This document shows, in pieces, positions 1-8,450 of a stretch of DNA of 64,000 bases; the stretch's first letter is position 1; each line of letters starts with the position of its first letter. Location of the stretch: positions 186,001-250,000 of the forward strand of contig CAXXIH010000005.1 in NCBI GenBank assembly GCA_963663365.2, written 5' to 3'. The notes under the pieces were generated by a model that was not told where the DNA came from, searched no databases, and saw only the letters and a program-made list of their open reading frames with translations. This DNA is from G963663365 sp963663365 (lineage in GTDB: Bacteria > Hinthialibacterota > Hinthialibacteria > Hinthialibacterales > G963663365). The position numbers and the translations under genes are program-made.

Positions 1-406
1 TCTTCTTGGAAAGCCGGAGTACTATAGCAATAATGCGAATTGGATTGTTCAATATTTGCACACCCAAAACCCAGTTGTTTCTGGAGGAAAATCGCGAATA
101 ACTTTGGAAAATTGCTATTTGGGCATTGCCTAAAAGATTTCATTTAGTCCAACAAACATCACATATCATGTTGCGTTTCCAACTTTTCGTTATTTTTGTT
201 GGTATGGTTACGCATATTCAGCAAAAGGGCATTTTGTCACATTTCTGACGAATTATTATTTTGTATTCGTGATTTTGTTGAAAGACTGGAAATCGAGCGA
301 CACCGCCGGGGGGACTGTAACGCTCATATACTCATAATTGAGATAAAATTTCCTATTGAGTGAGGGCATTTTTGTGCCCATGTCATGACACCAAGCGAAA
401 TAGACA
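1..406. other. Upstream non-coding region
   Basis: I see no convincing gene here. The stretch is AT-rich and leads into the histidine kinase that starts at 407. A small inverted repeat lies at 364-379, with arms GGGCA and TGCCC around a TTTTTG loop. It is 28 bases before the kinase start and could be a leader hairpin or an operator. A promoter for the phosphorelay operon is expected in this region, but no clear -35/-10 pair can be defended by eye. Confidence 0.4.
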
Positions 407-2518
407 ATGATTGCAAATCGGAAAGCAAATTATGGCAGGCGATTCATTTTGCACAGTGCCGTCGTTTTGCTGGTCTTTGGGATTCACTTGGCATTTGCTG
501 AGCCCCAAGTAGTAACCGTCGGTGTCTATGATAACGCCCCCAAGGTTTTTCTGGACAAATCGGGTAAACCGGCCGGTTTCTTTATCGATGTCATCAAGAC
601 AATTGCAGAAATGGAAGGCTGGCAGCTGCACTACGTTCCAGGCACTTGGAGTGAGGGATTAAACCGGCTGGAAAGCGGTGAAATCGATCTGATGCCGGAT
701 GTGGCCCATACACCGGAGAGAGAAAAAATCTATGCCTTTCACAAAGTGACAGTGTTGTCTTCCTGGTTTCAGGTGTATACGCGTAAGGGGAGCAATATCA
801 AATCGATTTTAGATTTATCCGAAAAGAGAGTGTTAGTTCTGGAACGCTCGGTACAAGAGGAGGCCTTCACACAACTCGCCGATAGTTTTGGGCTAAATAC
901 CGTTCTAATTTCTCTGCCTGACTATAAAACGATGTTTGAACGGATCGCGAAGGGTGAGGCTGATGCCGCAATTACCAACCGCTTCTATGGCTTGATGCAC
1001 GCTCCGAAATATGGGTTGGAAGATACCGCGATTATGTTCTATCCCACCAATCTTTTTTTCGCCGCACCTAAGCAAGGACGCCAAGCGTTATTGGATGCTA
1101 TTGATGATTGTCTTTCCCGGCTAAAGAAAGATACACAATCGATTTATTACCGGTCTCTCAAAAAGTGGAGCACCGAAGAAGTGAAAACTGAACTCCCCGC
1201 CTGGGTGAAGATTGCTGGAGGCATCATAGCGGGCGCATTTCTTATAAGCCTTATTGGAAGCCTCATACTCAAACACCAAATTAAACTCCGTACAAAAAAA
1301 TTATCCGAACAAAATGTGGAAGTGCTCAAGATAAACGAGGCATTGCGTGACAGCGAAAGGAAATATCGCGAACTTCTTGAGCATGCCAATAGCATTATTT
1401 TGCATTGGACGAAGGACGGTCAAATCACATTCCTGAATGAATTTGGCCAACGATTCTTCGGGTACGCCGAAGAAGAAATCATCGGCCAACACGTAGTTGG
1501 CACCATTGTTCCTATGACTGAAGAGGGCGGTCGAGACCTGCGCCCGTTAATGGATAAAATCTGCGCGGAGCCTGAGGCATTCGAGCAAAATATCAACCAG
1601 AACATTCGACGTAATGGCGAGAGAGTGTGGATTGCCTGGACCAACAAAGTCCACTTTGATGAGTACGGTCAAATAATAGGAATCCTAAGTATCGGTACTG
1701 ATATCACTTCACGCAAGAAGGCCGATGAAGAATTGCGCCGGCTCAATGCTGAACTCGAACAAAGAGTAAATGAACGTACCGCCGAACTTGCGGAGGCTGT
1801 CGAAAAGGCGCAATCCGCCGACCGTATCAAGTCCGCCTTTTTGGCGAACATGAGTCACGAACTGCGCACACCCCTAAACTCGATCATCGGATTCACTGGA
1901 ATTCTGCTTCAAGAACTCGCCGGACCGCTCAACGAAGAACAAGAAAAGCAGTTGCGTATGGTGCAAGCAAGTTCCCGTCACCTTCTGGCCCTGATAAACG
2001 ATGTGCTGGATATTTCCAAAATTGAAGCAGGTCAACTCTCACTTTCATTTGCTCCCTTTGATCTCCGTCAATCCATCGAAAAGGTGGTCAAACTGATTTT
2101 GCCGATGGCTGAATCAAAGGGAATCGATGTACGTTTGGAAATCGACAATAGCGTTGGCGGCGTGCACTCGGATCAGCGCCGTCTGGAGCAGATCGTTCTC
2201 AATCTATTGAATAATGCCATTAAATTCACGGAAAAGGGCCATGTGCAGATTACCTGCGGAGTCGATGGTGAACGTTATGTTCTATCGGTAACCGATACGG
2301 GTATCGGTATTCAGCCTGAGGAAATTTCCGGACTTTTTCAGCCCTTTCATCAAATTGATACAGGCCTGGCCCGCAAGCACGAGGGCACAGGATTGGGACT
2401 TTCTATTTGCAAAAAATTAATTGTACTGATGGGAGGCGCAATTGATGTTCAAAGTGAATGGGGACGGGGCAGCACTTTTGCTATTCAATTTCCAAAACAA
2501 GCCGGAGCGTCGTCATGA
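407..2518 (+). CDS. Membrane sensor histidine kinase with periplasmic solute-binding domain
   Basis: This is an EvgS/BvgS-style sensor kinase of 703 residues. An N-terminal signal or anchor (about residues 12-31) is followed by a family-3 solute-binding domain (about 34-255). A transmembrane helix (about 267-290) leads to a PAS domain (about 318-440) and a coiled coil. The kinase core shows the H-box MSHELRTPL with phospho-acceptor His484, an N-box (NLLNNAIKF), G1 (DTGIGI) and G2 (GTGLGLSI). Binding of an amino acid or other small solute outside the cell probably drives autophosphorylation inside. There is no C-terminal receiver domain, unlike BvgS. The stop codon overlaps the start of the single-domain receiver downstream (ATGA), so the two are translationally coupled. 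The ATG at 407 has only a weak ribosome binding site. Confidence 0.9.
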   Translation: MIANRKANYGRRFILHSAVVLLVFGIHLAFAEPQVVTVGVYDNAPKVFLDKSGKPAGFFIDVIKTIAEMEGWQLHYVPGTWSEGLNRLESGEIDLMPDVAHTPEREKIYAFHKVTVLSSWFQVYTRKGSNIKSILDLSEKRVLVLERSVQEEAFTQLADSFGLNTVLISLPDYKTMFERIAKGEADAAITNRFYGLMHAPKYGLEDTAIMFYPTNLFFAAPKQGRQALLDAIDDCLSRLKKDTQSIYYRSLKKWSTEEVKTELPAWVKIAGGIIAGAFLISLIGSLILKHQIKLRTKKLSEQNVEVLKINEALRDSERKYRELLEHANSIILHWTKDGQITFLNEFGQRFFGYAEEEIIGQHVVGTIVPMTEEGGRDLRPLMDKICAEPEAFEQNINQNIRRNGERVWIAWTNKVHFDEYGQIIGILSIGTDITSRKKADEELRRLNAELEQRVNERTAELAEAVEKAQSADRIKSAFLANMSHELRTPLNSIIGFTGILLQELAGPLNEEQEKQLRMVQASSRHLLALINDVLDISKIEAGQLSLSFAPFDLRQSIEKVVKLILPMAESKGIDVRLEIDNSVGGVHSDQRRLEQIVLNLLNNAIKFTEKGHVQITCGVDGERYVLSVTDTGIGIQPEEISGLFQPFHQIDTGLARKHEGTGLGLSICKKLIVLMGGAIDVQSEWGRGSTFAIQFPKQAGASS

Positions 2519-2880
2519 GCGATCAATTATTGATTATTGAAGATAATCCACAGAACTTTTATATGATGAAATTCTTATTGGAAAAAAGCGGATTCACCAT
2601 TATCGGGGCCGAAAATGGCCGCGAGGGAGTCGCCGCTGCGTTGCGCGAAAAACCAAAAGCCATTTTACTCGACATCCAATTACCCGAAATGGACGGTTAT
2701 GCCGTGGCCGCTGAACTTAAGAAACACCCGGAATTGGCGGACATCCCAATTATTGCCGTGACATCCTACGCCATGGTGGGAGACCGGGAACAAATACTTG
2801 CCGCAGGTGCCACCGGATACATTGAAAAGCCGATCAATCCGGAAACTTTTGTAAATCAAATCATGGAATATATGCTTTAA
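2515..2880 (+). CDS. Single-domain response regulator (CheY/DivK-like)
   Basis: This 121-residue protein is one receiver domain with no output domain. The acidic pair is Glu9-Asp10, the phospho-acceptor is Asp53 in LLDIQLPEMDG, the conserved Thr/Ser lies in AVTSYAM, and the Lys is in IEKPI. The start ATG at 2515 overlaps the stop of the upstream kinase (ATGA), and I prefer it to the longer in-frame start at 2458, which lies inside the kinase gene. The protein most resembles DivK-type shuttles, which carry phosphate between kinases or act on a partner by binding. It probably receives phosphate from the kinase at 407-2518 and may communicate with the hybrid kinase that follows. Confidence 0.9.
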   Translation: MSDQLLIIEDNPQNFYMMKFLLEKSGFTIIGAENGREGVAAALREKPKAILLDIQLPEMDGYAVAAELKKHPELADIPIIAVTSYAMVGDREQILAAGATGYIEKPINPETFVNQIMEYML

Positions 2881-2911
2881 GATGGGGATACAGGCAAAGG
2901 ATGCGATTGTG

Positions 2912-4984
2912 ATGAACATTTTGATTGTAGATGATCGTGAAGATAACTTATATCTGCTGGAAAGTCTTTTTAAGGCAAGCGGATATGATGTGCAAAAAGC
3001 ACGGAACGGTGCGGAAGCGCTTGATAGGCTCTCAGAAAACAAAATCGATCTAATTATAAGCGATATCCTTATGCCAGTAATGGATGGTTTCCAGTTATGC
3101 CGTAAAATCAAAACCAATAACGCATTATGTGATATTCCATTTATCGTATACACCGCTACCTACACCGGTCCTCAGGATGAAGCATTCGCTTTAAAAATCG
3201 GCGCGGACCGCTTTATCGAAAAACCTTGCGAACCGGATATTCTTTTATCAACGGCAAAAGAACTCTTGGATGGTTCCAAACGTCGCAACGAAGTTCTTTC
3301 CCAGCCGCCGGTTCATGAAGAGGAAGCGCTGAAACTCTACAGTGAGCGGTTGGTGAGAAAACTTGAGCAGAAAATGTTGGAAGCGGAATCCGAAATCAGT
3401 GCGCGTCAGGAGGCGGAACGCGCTCTGCGAGAAAGTGAAGCCAGACTGATTGCTGCGCAACGCTTGGCCGGTATGGGTGATTTAATTTTGGATATGGAGA
3501 CAGGGGAAGTCACATGCTCCGATGGGGCTATCGATCTGCTGAAATATGATAAATCTGAAGACATTAATTATGACAAAATCATGACAGAAATCGTTCATCC
3601 GGACGATTTAGAACGTGTGACACAATGGCTTGAAGACTGCCTGGCATCCGATAAAGAGGAAATGCCCCGCATCGAATGCCGAATTATTTGTAAAGATGGT
3701 GAAGTCCTATTTATTACCACCGTCGGAAAAATCAATCATAGACCCGAGAAAAAGCCCGAGATTTTTGCATCGGTTCAAAATATCACCGAACGAAAACATG
3801 CGGAAGCAGAACGTGAGCGTCTCCAATCCCAATTAACTCAGGCGCAGAAAATGGAAGCGGTGGGACAATTAGCCGGAGGTGTGGCCCACGATTTCAATAA
3901 TATCCTGCAAGTAATCTTGGGTTATACAAAGATGTTAACCGACAAGGCCCAAGAAAGAGGCGAGTCCTGTAACGAACTTAAGGAAATCTATAATGCAACT
4001 TCGCGGGCGGCGACTTTGACACGCCAATTGCTTGCATTCAGCCGCAGGCAGGTAATGCAACCGAGCACGCTTGATTTGAATTCGGTTATTGAGAACTTAT
4101 TGAAAATGCTCCGGCGGGTGATAGGAGAGGATATCGAAGTGCAATGGCTCCCTGGGCATCTTCTTGGTGCAATCTTCGCGGATGCCGGCATGTTGGAACA
4201 GGTGCTTATGAACTTATGCGTCAACGCCCGCGATGCCATGCCGCAGGGCGGCACGCTCACCATAGAAACTCAAAATATGCAGATCGATTCCGATTATTGC
4301 ACAAACCATCCCTGGGCGAAAACGGGACAATATATTTTGCTTATTGTCACCGATACGGGCTGTGGCATAGACAATAGAAATATTGAACACGTATTTGAAC
4401 CTTTTTTTACAACCAAAGAAGAAGGCAAAGGTACAGGACTAGGATTGGCAACCGTCTATGGGATCGTCAAACAACACGACGGCATGATTAGTGTTTATAG
4501 TGAAATGGATAAAGGGACAACGTTTAAGATATACATACCTGTCTGTGAAGGAAAAGCAGATGCCATCGGGCGAATGGTCGAAGGGCCCGTGGTTGGGGGT
4601 AACGATACTATCTTATTGGCCGAAGATGAAGAGACGGTTCGCAGTTTGGCTGTGAGAATCTTGAGAAAGGCGGGATATCAAGTTTTCGAAGCCACGAATG
4701 GGGAAGAAGCAGTAAATATCTTTAGGCAACATTCCGCCAAAATTGATCTCCTGCTTCTTGATGTAATCATGCCCAAAATGGGAGGACGCGATGCTTACGA
4801 ATGCATTCAGAAAATTCGCGCTGACGTCCCCGCACTCTTCTCCAGCGGTTATAGCGCAAACGCTGTCCACACCAATTTTGTTCTGCATGAAGGGCTACAG
4901 CTGATCCAAAAGCCGTTTTCGCCCAACATGCTTTTACGGGCTGTCCGAGCCGCCTTGGACCGTCCATCATCAGCTGGGAAGTAG
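2912..4984 (+). CDS. Hybrid histidine kinase, REC-PAS-HisKA-HATPase-REC
   Basis: This is a cytoplasmic hybrid kinase of about 690 residues with no membrane segment. Domain order is an N-terminal receiver (Asp51 in IISDILMP), a short coiled coil, a PAS domain (about 190-300) and a HisKA domain. The H-box is VAHDFNNILQ with His326, of the type usual in PAS-linked hybrid kinases. An ATPase domain (DTGCGID, GTGLGLATVYG) and a C-terminal receiver (LLLLDVIMPKMGG) complete it. I chose ATG 2912 because it begins directly at the receiver (MNILIVDD) and has AAAGG 11 bases upstream. An ATG at 2882, touching the upstream stop, would add 10 residues. It is the third gene of the phosphorelay. No transcription factor is encoded with it, so the output lies elsewhere. 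Confidence 0.9.
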   Translation: MNILIVDDREDNLYLLESLFKASGYDVQKARNGAEALDRLSENKIDLIISDILMPVMDGFQLCRKIKTNNALCDIPFIVYTATYTGPQDEAFALKIGADRFIEKPCEPDILLSTAKELLDGSKRRNEVLSQPPVHEEEALKLYSERLVRKLEQKMLEAESEISARQEAERALRESEARLIAAQRLAGMGDLILDMETGEVTCSDGAIDLLKYDKSEDINYDKIMTEIVHPDDLERVTQWLEDCLASDKEEMPRIECRIICKDGEVLFITTVGKINHRPEKKPEIFASVQNITERKHAEAERERLQSQLTQAQKMEAVGQLAGGVAHDFNNILQVILGYTKMLTDKAQERGESCNELKEIYNATSRAATLTRQLLAFSRRQVMQPSTLDLNSVIENLLKMLRRVIGEDIEVQWLPGHLLGAIFADAGMLEQVLMNLCVNARDAMPQGGTLTIETQNMQIDSDYCTNHPWAKTGQYILLIVTDTGCGIDNRNIEHVFEPFFTTKEEGKGTGLGLATVYGIVKQHDGMISVYSEMDKGTTFKIYIPVCEGKADAIGRMVEGPVVGGNDTILLAEDEETVRSLAVRILRKAGYQVFEATNGEEAVNIFRQHSAKIDLLLLDVIMPKMGGRDAYECIQKIRADVPALFSSGYSANAVHTNFVLHEGLQLIQKPFSPNMLLRAVRAALDRPSSAGK

Positions 4985-5083
4985 GCTGCATGACGCTCCT
5001 CACACCGGCGAGATTCAGTTGTTGAGTCCCAATTGAATGAATATCTCTTTACTCATTTTGCCTATGGTTCATTGTTCTTTTGC

Positions 5084-5100
5084 TAACGCCCTTGGCGTTA
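5084..5100. other. Inverted repeat between phosphorelay and pseudopilin
   Basis: The arms TAACGCC and GGCGTTA form a perfect 7-bp stem around a CTT triloop. No T-run follows on the plus strand, so it is not a classical terminator. It could be a Rho-dependent or weak terminator, or an isolated small hairpin of the kind seen in the repeat family described below. Confidence 0.35.
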
Positions 5101-5217
5101 AAGGGATGGATTTAAGAAGACCGGGGCAAAATATCCGATAACTGCTCTATACTCCTCCCGCCGGTACTGAGAGAATAGCCTTGGTGGATGCTTAACACGT
5201 TCTCGGAGGCTTAACTC

Positions 5218-5886
5218 ATGCGGCGTTCTGGATTCACATTGATTGAATTGCTGATCGTTGTTGCGATTATCGGGATTTTGGCGGCCATAGCGGTACCCAA
5301 TTTTCTAAACGCCCAAACGCGGGCCAAAGTGAGCCGCGCCGTCTCGGATATGCGTAATATCGGGACAGCCGTCTATACCTACATGGCCGACCAAGGAACC
5401 ATGGTCCCCAATTACAACTTCGTCACCGGTGCAACCAATAACCATTCCATGTATCAGTTGTGGCTTACGACACCAATAGCCTACATGGCCGATGTTCCCG
5501 AAGATTATTTCCGCATGGAAGACATGGACCGGGATGCGGGCGGCGAAAAATTCGGGCGTGATGCCGCCACCGCAAAAGTCGTCTATATCAATTATGTCAT
5601 CAACAAATCCGGCGAATGCAGCGGCGTCAACCGCAACCGTCCTCCATTCGACTCCTACCTGCAATGGAGTTTTGGGCCGGACAAAGCACTCAATACCGGC
5701 TCCTATTATCCCAAACCCGCCATCGAAGCCTATGAGACAAACCATCCGGGAGACTGCGGAATTTTCGAAAAACGCAAAGGCTGCCGCTACAGCCCCTCCA
5801 ATGGCGTCATCAGCCGGGGCGACATTTATTACTTTGGCGGCGGAGCGGAATCGACAGGCTGCATCGAACGCTACGGCACGCTTTAA
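5218..5886 (+). CDS. Type II secretion-like pseudopilin, paralogue 1
   Basis: This is a 222-residue prepilin-like protein. The leader is very short (MRRSG), and cleavage before Phe would expose the canonical FTLIELLIVV helix with Glu at +5. The NFLNAQTRAK segment shared with the other three pseudopilins here comes next. The C-terminal half carries the shared GPDK..N motif and ends with NGVISRGDIYYFGG. GGAGG sits 8 bases before the ATG, supporting the start. The fold resembles the GspG family, in which the C-terminal loop binds calcium; I infer that relation from the GPD and S.GD motifs. No secretion ATPase, platform protein or prepilin peptidase is encoded nearby, so it must use machinery encoded elsewhere. 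Confidence 0.9.
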   Translation: MRRSGFTLIELLIVVAIIGILAAIAVPNFLNAQTRAKVSRAVSDMRNIGTAVYTYMADQGTMVPNYNFVTGATNNHSMYQLWLTTPIAYMADVPEDYFRMEDMDRDAGGEKFGRDAATAKVVYINYVINKSGECSGVNRNRPPFDSYLQWSFGPDKALNTGSYYPKPAIEAYETNHPGDCGIFEKRKGCRYSPSNGVISRGDIYYFGGGAESTGCIERYGTL

Positions 5887-5973
5887 TAGCAAAGCCCTTT
5901 TTCTCCAATTAGCAGCCGCTCCGTAATGTGTTATCTTTGATCGTTAGGTTTCTTGGAAAGGAAAGCAACGATC

Positions 5974-7077
5974 ATGAGACAATCCCGGCTTTCAAGACGT
6001 GGATTCGGCGTGAGTTGCGCCGCTTCATCAGCCTCTCTATTACTCGCCGGAACACAAGCCCAGGCTCAAGCCAAAGAAAAGAACAGACCTCCGGTCTCGG
6101 CTCCGGCTTATGGACTTTCGTCCAAAGAATATCTGCTGGACGCCATCGAAAATGCCCCCCGGCGCCTATCCTTTGAACGGGCCTCGCTTCAGCCTGAAGA
6201 ATGGTGGAAAAAACTTCATACGAAACTTCTTTCTCTTCTGGATTTAGATAATCTGCAACTGAAACCGCCTTCAGCGCATATTGAATCATCCATACAAAAA
6301 GATGGATTTCAAATAACAGAAATCGTTTATCAGGTTGAAGACAACTTATGGTGCCCTGCCCTGCTTTACCGGCCTGATACACCGCACCCCAAAGGCCCGG
6401 CGGTATTGGCCTGTCACGGCCATGGCATAGGCATTGAGGATGATCTCTATACCTATATCGATGGGTTTGCAAAGCGCGGGTATACCGTGTTCGCTCCCAA
6501 TGTGCGCGATTTCGGCGAACGCGCATTCGAAGTGCGCGGGCCGCATGAATGCCCGCATGTCGAGCCACTCTATAATATGCTTGGCTGGTCATCCATGGGT
6601 CTTAAATTAAAGGACCTGCTACTCGGCTTCGAACTACTTAAAACACAAGAGCATGTCGATCCCAAACGCATTGGCTGCGCCGGGCTTTCCATGGGCGGCG
6701 GACTTTCGCTCTTTTTAAGCGCCATCCAGCCTGAAATCGCCGTAAGTCTGATTAGTGGCTTTCTCTCAACATATAAAGGCCTGATGTTCGACAAACGCAA
6801 CTGCCCCGGATATGTTGTTAATGGAATACTCCAATACTGCGATCTTTATGATGTCGCGGGTCTGATTGCCCCCCGCCCTTTGGTCGTAGAATCGGCTATA
6901 CAAGATCCCTGTTTTGTACATGAAGATACTCTGAATGCCTACGGCAAAACGGCGGATATTTATAAGGCATTCGGAGCTGAAGATAAGATCGTACTCGATG
7001 AGTTTGAAGGCGGTCATATGTTCCATGGAACCGTAACCTACCCATGGTTCGACCGCTTTCTGAAAGATAAGCCTTAA
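5974..7077 (+). CDS. Tat-exported alpha/beta hydrolase (acetyl xylan esterase / dienelactone hydrolase-like)
   Basis: This 367-residue hydrolase begins with a twin-arginine signal (SRRGFGVS followed by a small-residue hydrophobic stretch and an AQAQA cleavage region). The nucleophile elbow is GLSMGGG with Ser239, and a late His in EGGHMFHG (His348) completes the expected triad. CHGHG at the oxyanion region is typical of the family. The likely substrate is an ester on a polysaccharide or its fragments, hydrolysed in the periplasm. ATG 5974 is preferred to TTG 5953 because AAGGAAAG precedes it at normal spacing and the Tat motif then lies near the N-terminus. Exact substrate cannot be told from sequence. 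Confidence 0.85.
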   Translation: MRQSRLSRRGFGVSCAASSASLLLAGTQAQAQAKEKNRPPVSAPAYGLSSKEYLLDAIENAPRRLSFERASLQPEEWWKKLHTKLLSLLDLDNLQLKPPSAHIESSIQKDGFQITEIVYQVEDNLWCPALLYRPDTPHPKGPAVLACHGHGIGIEDDLYTYIDGFAKRGYTVFAPNVRDFGERAFEVRGPHECPHVEPLYNMLGWSSMGLKLKDLLLGFELLKTQEHVDPKRIGCAGLSMGGGLSLFLSAIQPEIAVSLISGFLSTYKGLMFDKRNCPGYVVNGILQYCDLYDVAGLIAPRPLVVESAIQDPCFVHEDTLNAYGKTADIYKAFGAEDKIVLDEFEGGHMFHGTVTYPWFDRFLKDKP

Positions 7078-7178
7078 AGCATTATATGGACAAAGGGAAT
7101 GTGATTTGACCAAGTGATAATGAACTGCTGGAATTCTCTTATCTGTAGGTAAAAAACCGCTGTTCAAAAAGGAACCGG

Positions 7179-7199
7179 ATGTACGTTACTGAAATATGA
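7179..7199 (+). promoter_or_regulatory. Six-codon leader ORF coupled to the potassium channel start
   Basis: ATG at 7179 opens a 6-codon frame (MYVTEI) whose TGA at 7197-7199 overlaps the channel start ATG at 7196-7198 as ATGA. AAAAAGGA lies at 7166-7172, about 6 bases before the leader ATG. The channel ATG itself would have that site 23 bases away. So translation of the channel may depend on reinitiation after this leader. It could also be chance; the frame is very short. Confidence 0.35.
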
Positions 7200-8023
7200 A
7201 CCCAAATCACAATTGGCGGTATAAAATCCACGAAGTCATCTTTGAGGCGGACACCCCCGCCGGAAAGACCTTTGATGTCGTTTTGATCTTCAGCATCATC
7301 GCCAGTGTCATCGCCGTCATGCTAGACAGCGTGGCCTCCATCCGCGAGAGTCACCAGACACTGCTTTATTCCATCGAATGGTTCTTCACAATCTTATTCA
7401 CGATTGAATATATACTCCGGCTCCTTTGTATCGGCCGCCCCTCGCAGTATGCCAAAAGCTTTTTCGGAATCGTCGATCTCTTGGCAATTCTTCCTACCTA
7501 CATCAGTTTGGTGATGCCCGGCACCCAATATCTCTTGGTGATTCGGCTGCTTCGTATTCTACGGGTATTCCGCGTCTTGAAACTCGTTCAATATGTCGGT
7601 GAAGCCCAAATGCTCATGACGGCTTTACGGGCCAGCCGGAGAAAAATCACGGTTTTTATCTTTACGGTGCTGACTTTGGTCATCATATTTGGCTCGTTGA
7701 TGTATGTCATTGAGGGCGAAAAGAACGGCTTTACCAGCATTCCTCGAAGCGCGTATTGGGCCATTGTTACACTCACAACCGTAGGCTATGGCGACATTTC
7801 GCCGCAAACCAACGCCGGCCAATTGCTGGCCTGTGTCATTATGATCATGGGTTATGGAATAATCGCCGTACCGACCGGTATCGTCACGGCTGAGCTCGCT
7901 TATGCCAAACATGAAAAAATCAACACCCAGGCTTGCCCCGAATGTAGCGCCGAAGGCCACGATAACGACGCCGAATACTGCAAATTCTGCGGCGCAAAAC
8001 TAAACTTTTTAAAGTCAACGTAG
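7196..8023 (+). CDS. Voltage-gated potassium channel with C-terminal zinc ribbon
   Basis: This 275-residue protein has the six-helix layout of Kv channels. S4 carries basic residues at every third position (Arg117, Arg120, Arg123, Arg126, Lys129), the voltage-sensor pattern. The selectivity filter TVGYGD is at residues 195-200 and the inner helix follows. After S6 comes a short tail with two CxxC pairs (CPEC and CKFC, about 12 residues apart, closing with CGAKL), which should form a zinc ribbon. It sits in the inner membrane and conducts K+. The zinc ribbon may serve as a cytoplasmic assembly or sensing tag. A 6-codon leader ORF overlaps its start. A composite intergenic repeat follows the gene. 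Confidence 0.93.
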   Translation: MNPNHNWRYKIHEVIFEADTPAGKTFDVVLIFSIIASVIAVMLDSVASIRESHQTLLYSIEWFFTILFTIEYILRLLCIGRPSQYAKSFFGIVDLLAILPTYISLVMPGTQYLLVIRLLRILRVFRVLKLVQYVGEAQMLMTALRASRRKITVFIFTVLTLVIIFGSLMYVIEGEKNGFTSIPRSAYWAIVTLTTVGYGDISPQTNAGQLLACVIMIMGYGIIAVPTGIVTAELAYAKHEKINTQACPECSAEGHDNDAEYCKFCGAKLNFLKST

Positions 8024-8083
8024 ACATCCTCAAAAAAACAGGTGGAGCGACTGTCTTAAAAATCAAGAGCAACGCCACCATAA

Positions 8084-8450
8084 GCGGGAGGGCGAATCTC
8101 CTGATGAGCCGCTGCTTATTCTAAGATAAACATGTATCTCTCTGGGTGGCACAGACAACTCGCTTGTCTGTGTGCCTTAGCGCAAGAGGCGGAACCAACC
8201 TTGCCTATCACAAAAACTCCCCTGCTATCAACCAACTGTCTTAAAGGAACACACCAAGCGCTGTAAGCGCGCGATCCTGTAGCCCAGGCAGAGTTTGAAC
8301 GCCGAAGGCGGAAAAACGCCGCCCTGGGTAGCAAACTCAAAATTCTTCGGCCCTGTAAGGGCCGTACAAAGAAAAATATATCCTTCTGACTCTCTCACAA
8401 TCCCCTTCTTCTCCTTTCGACTCTCTCCTTTCTACTTTCTTATTCCCCTT
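8084..8450 (+). repeat. Composite intergenic repeat, copy 1
   Basis: This copy lies between the convergent channel and pectate lyase genes. The modules in order are: the GGCGAATCTCCTGATGAGCC block (8084-8114); a hairpin with arms ACAGACAA and TTGTCTGT (8151-8171); GCGCT-GTA-AGCGC (8258-8270); a long hairpin closed by CCCAGG and CCTGGG (8283-8328) with an inner CGCC-gaa-GGCG; GGCCC-tgtaa-GGGCC (8349-8363); and a pyrimidine-rich tail (about 8385-8450). The tail reaches the stop codon of the pectate lyase. The same modules recur in the same order at 51.8-52.5 kb and 62.1-62.5 kb. Confidence 0.85.

Noticed and set aside
5305..5892. Long minus-strand frame of 195 codons over the pseudopilin.
   Set aside because: It is a shadow of the well-supported pseudopilin on the plus strand, with unnatural composition.
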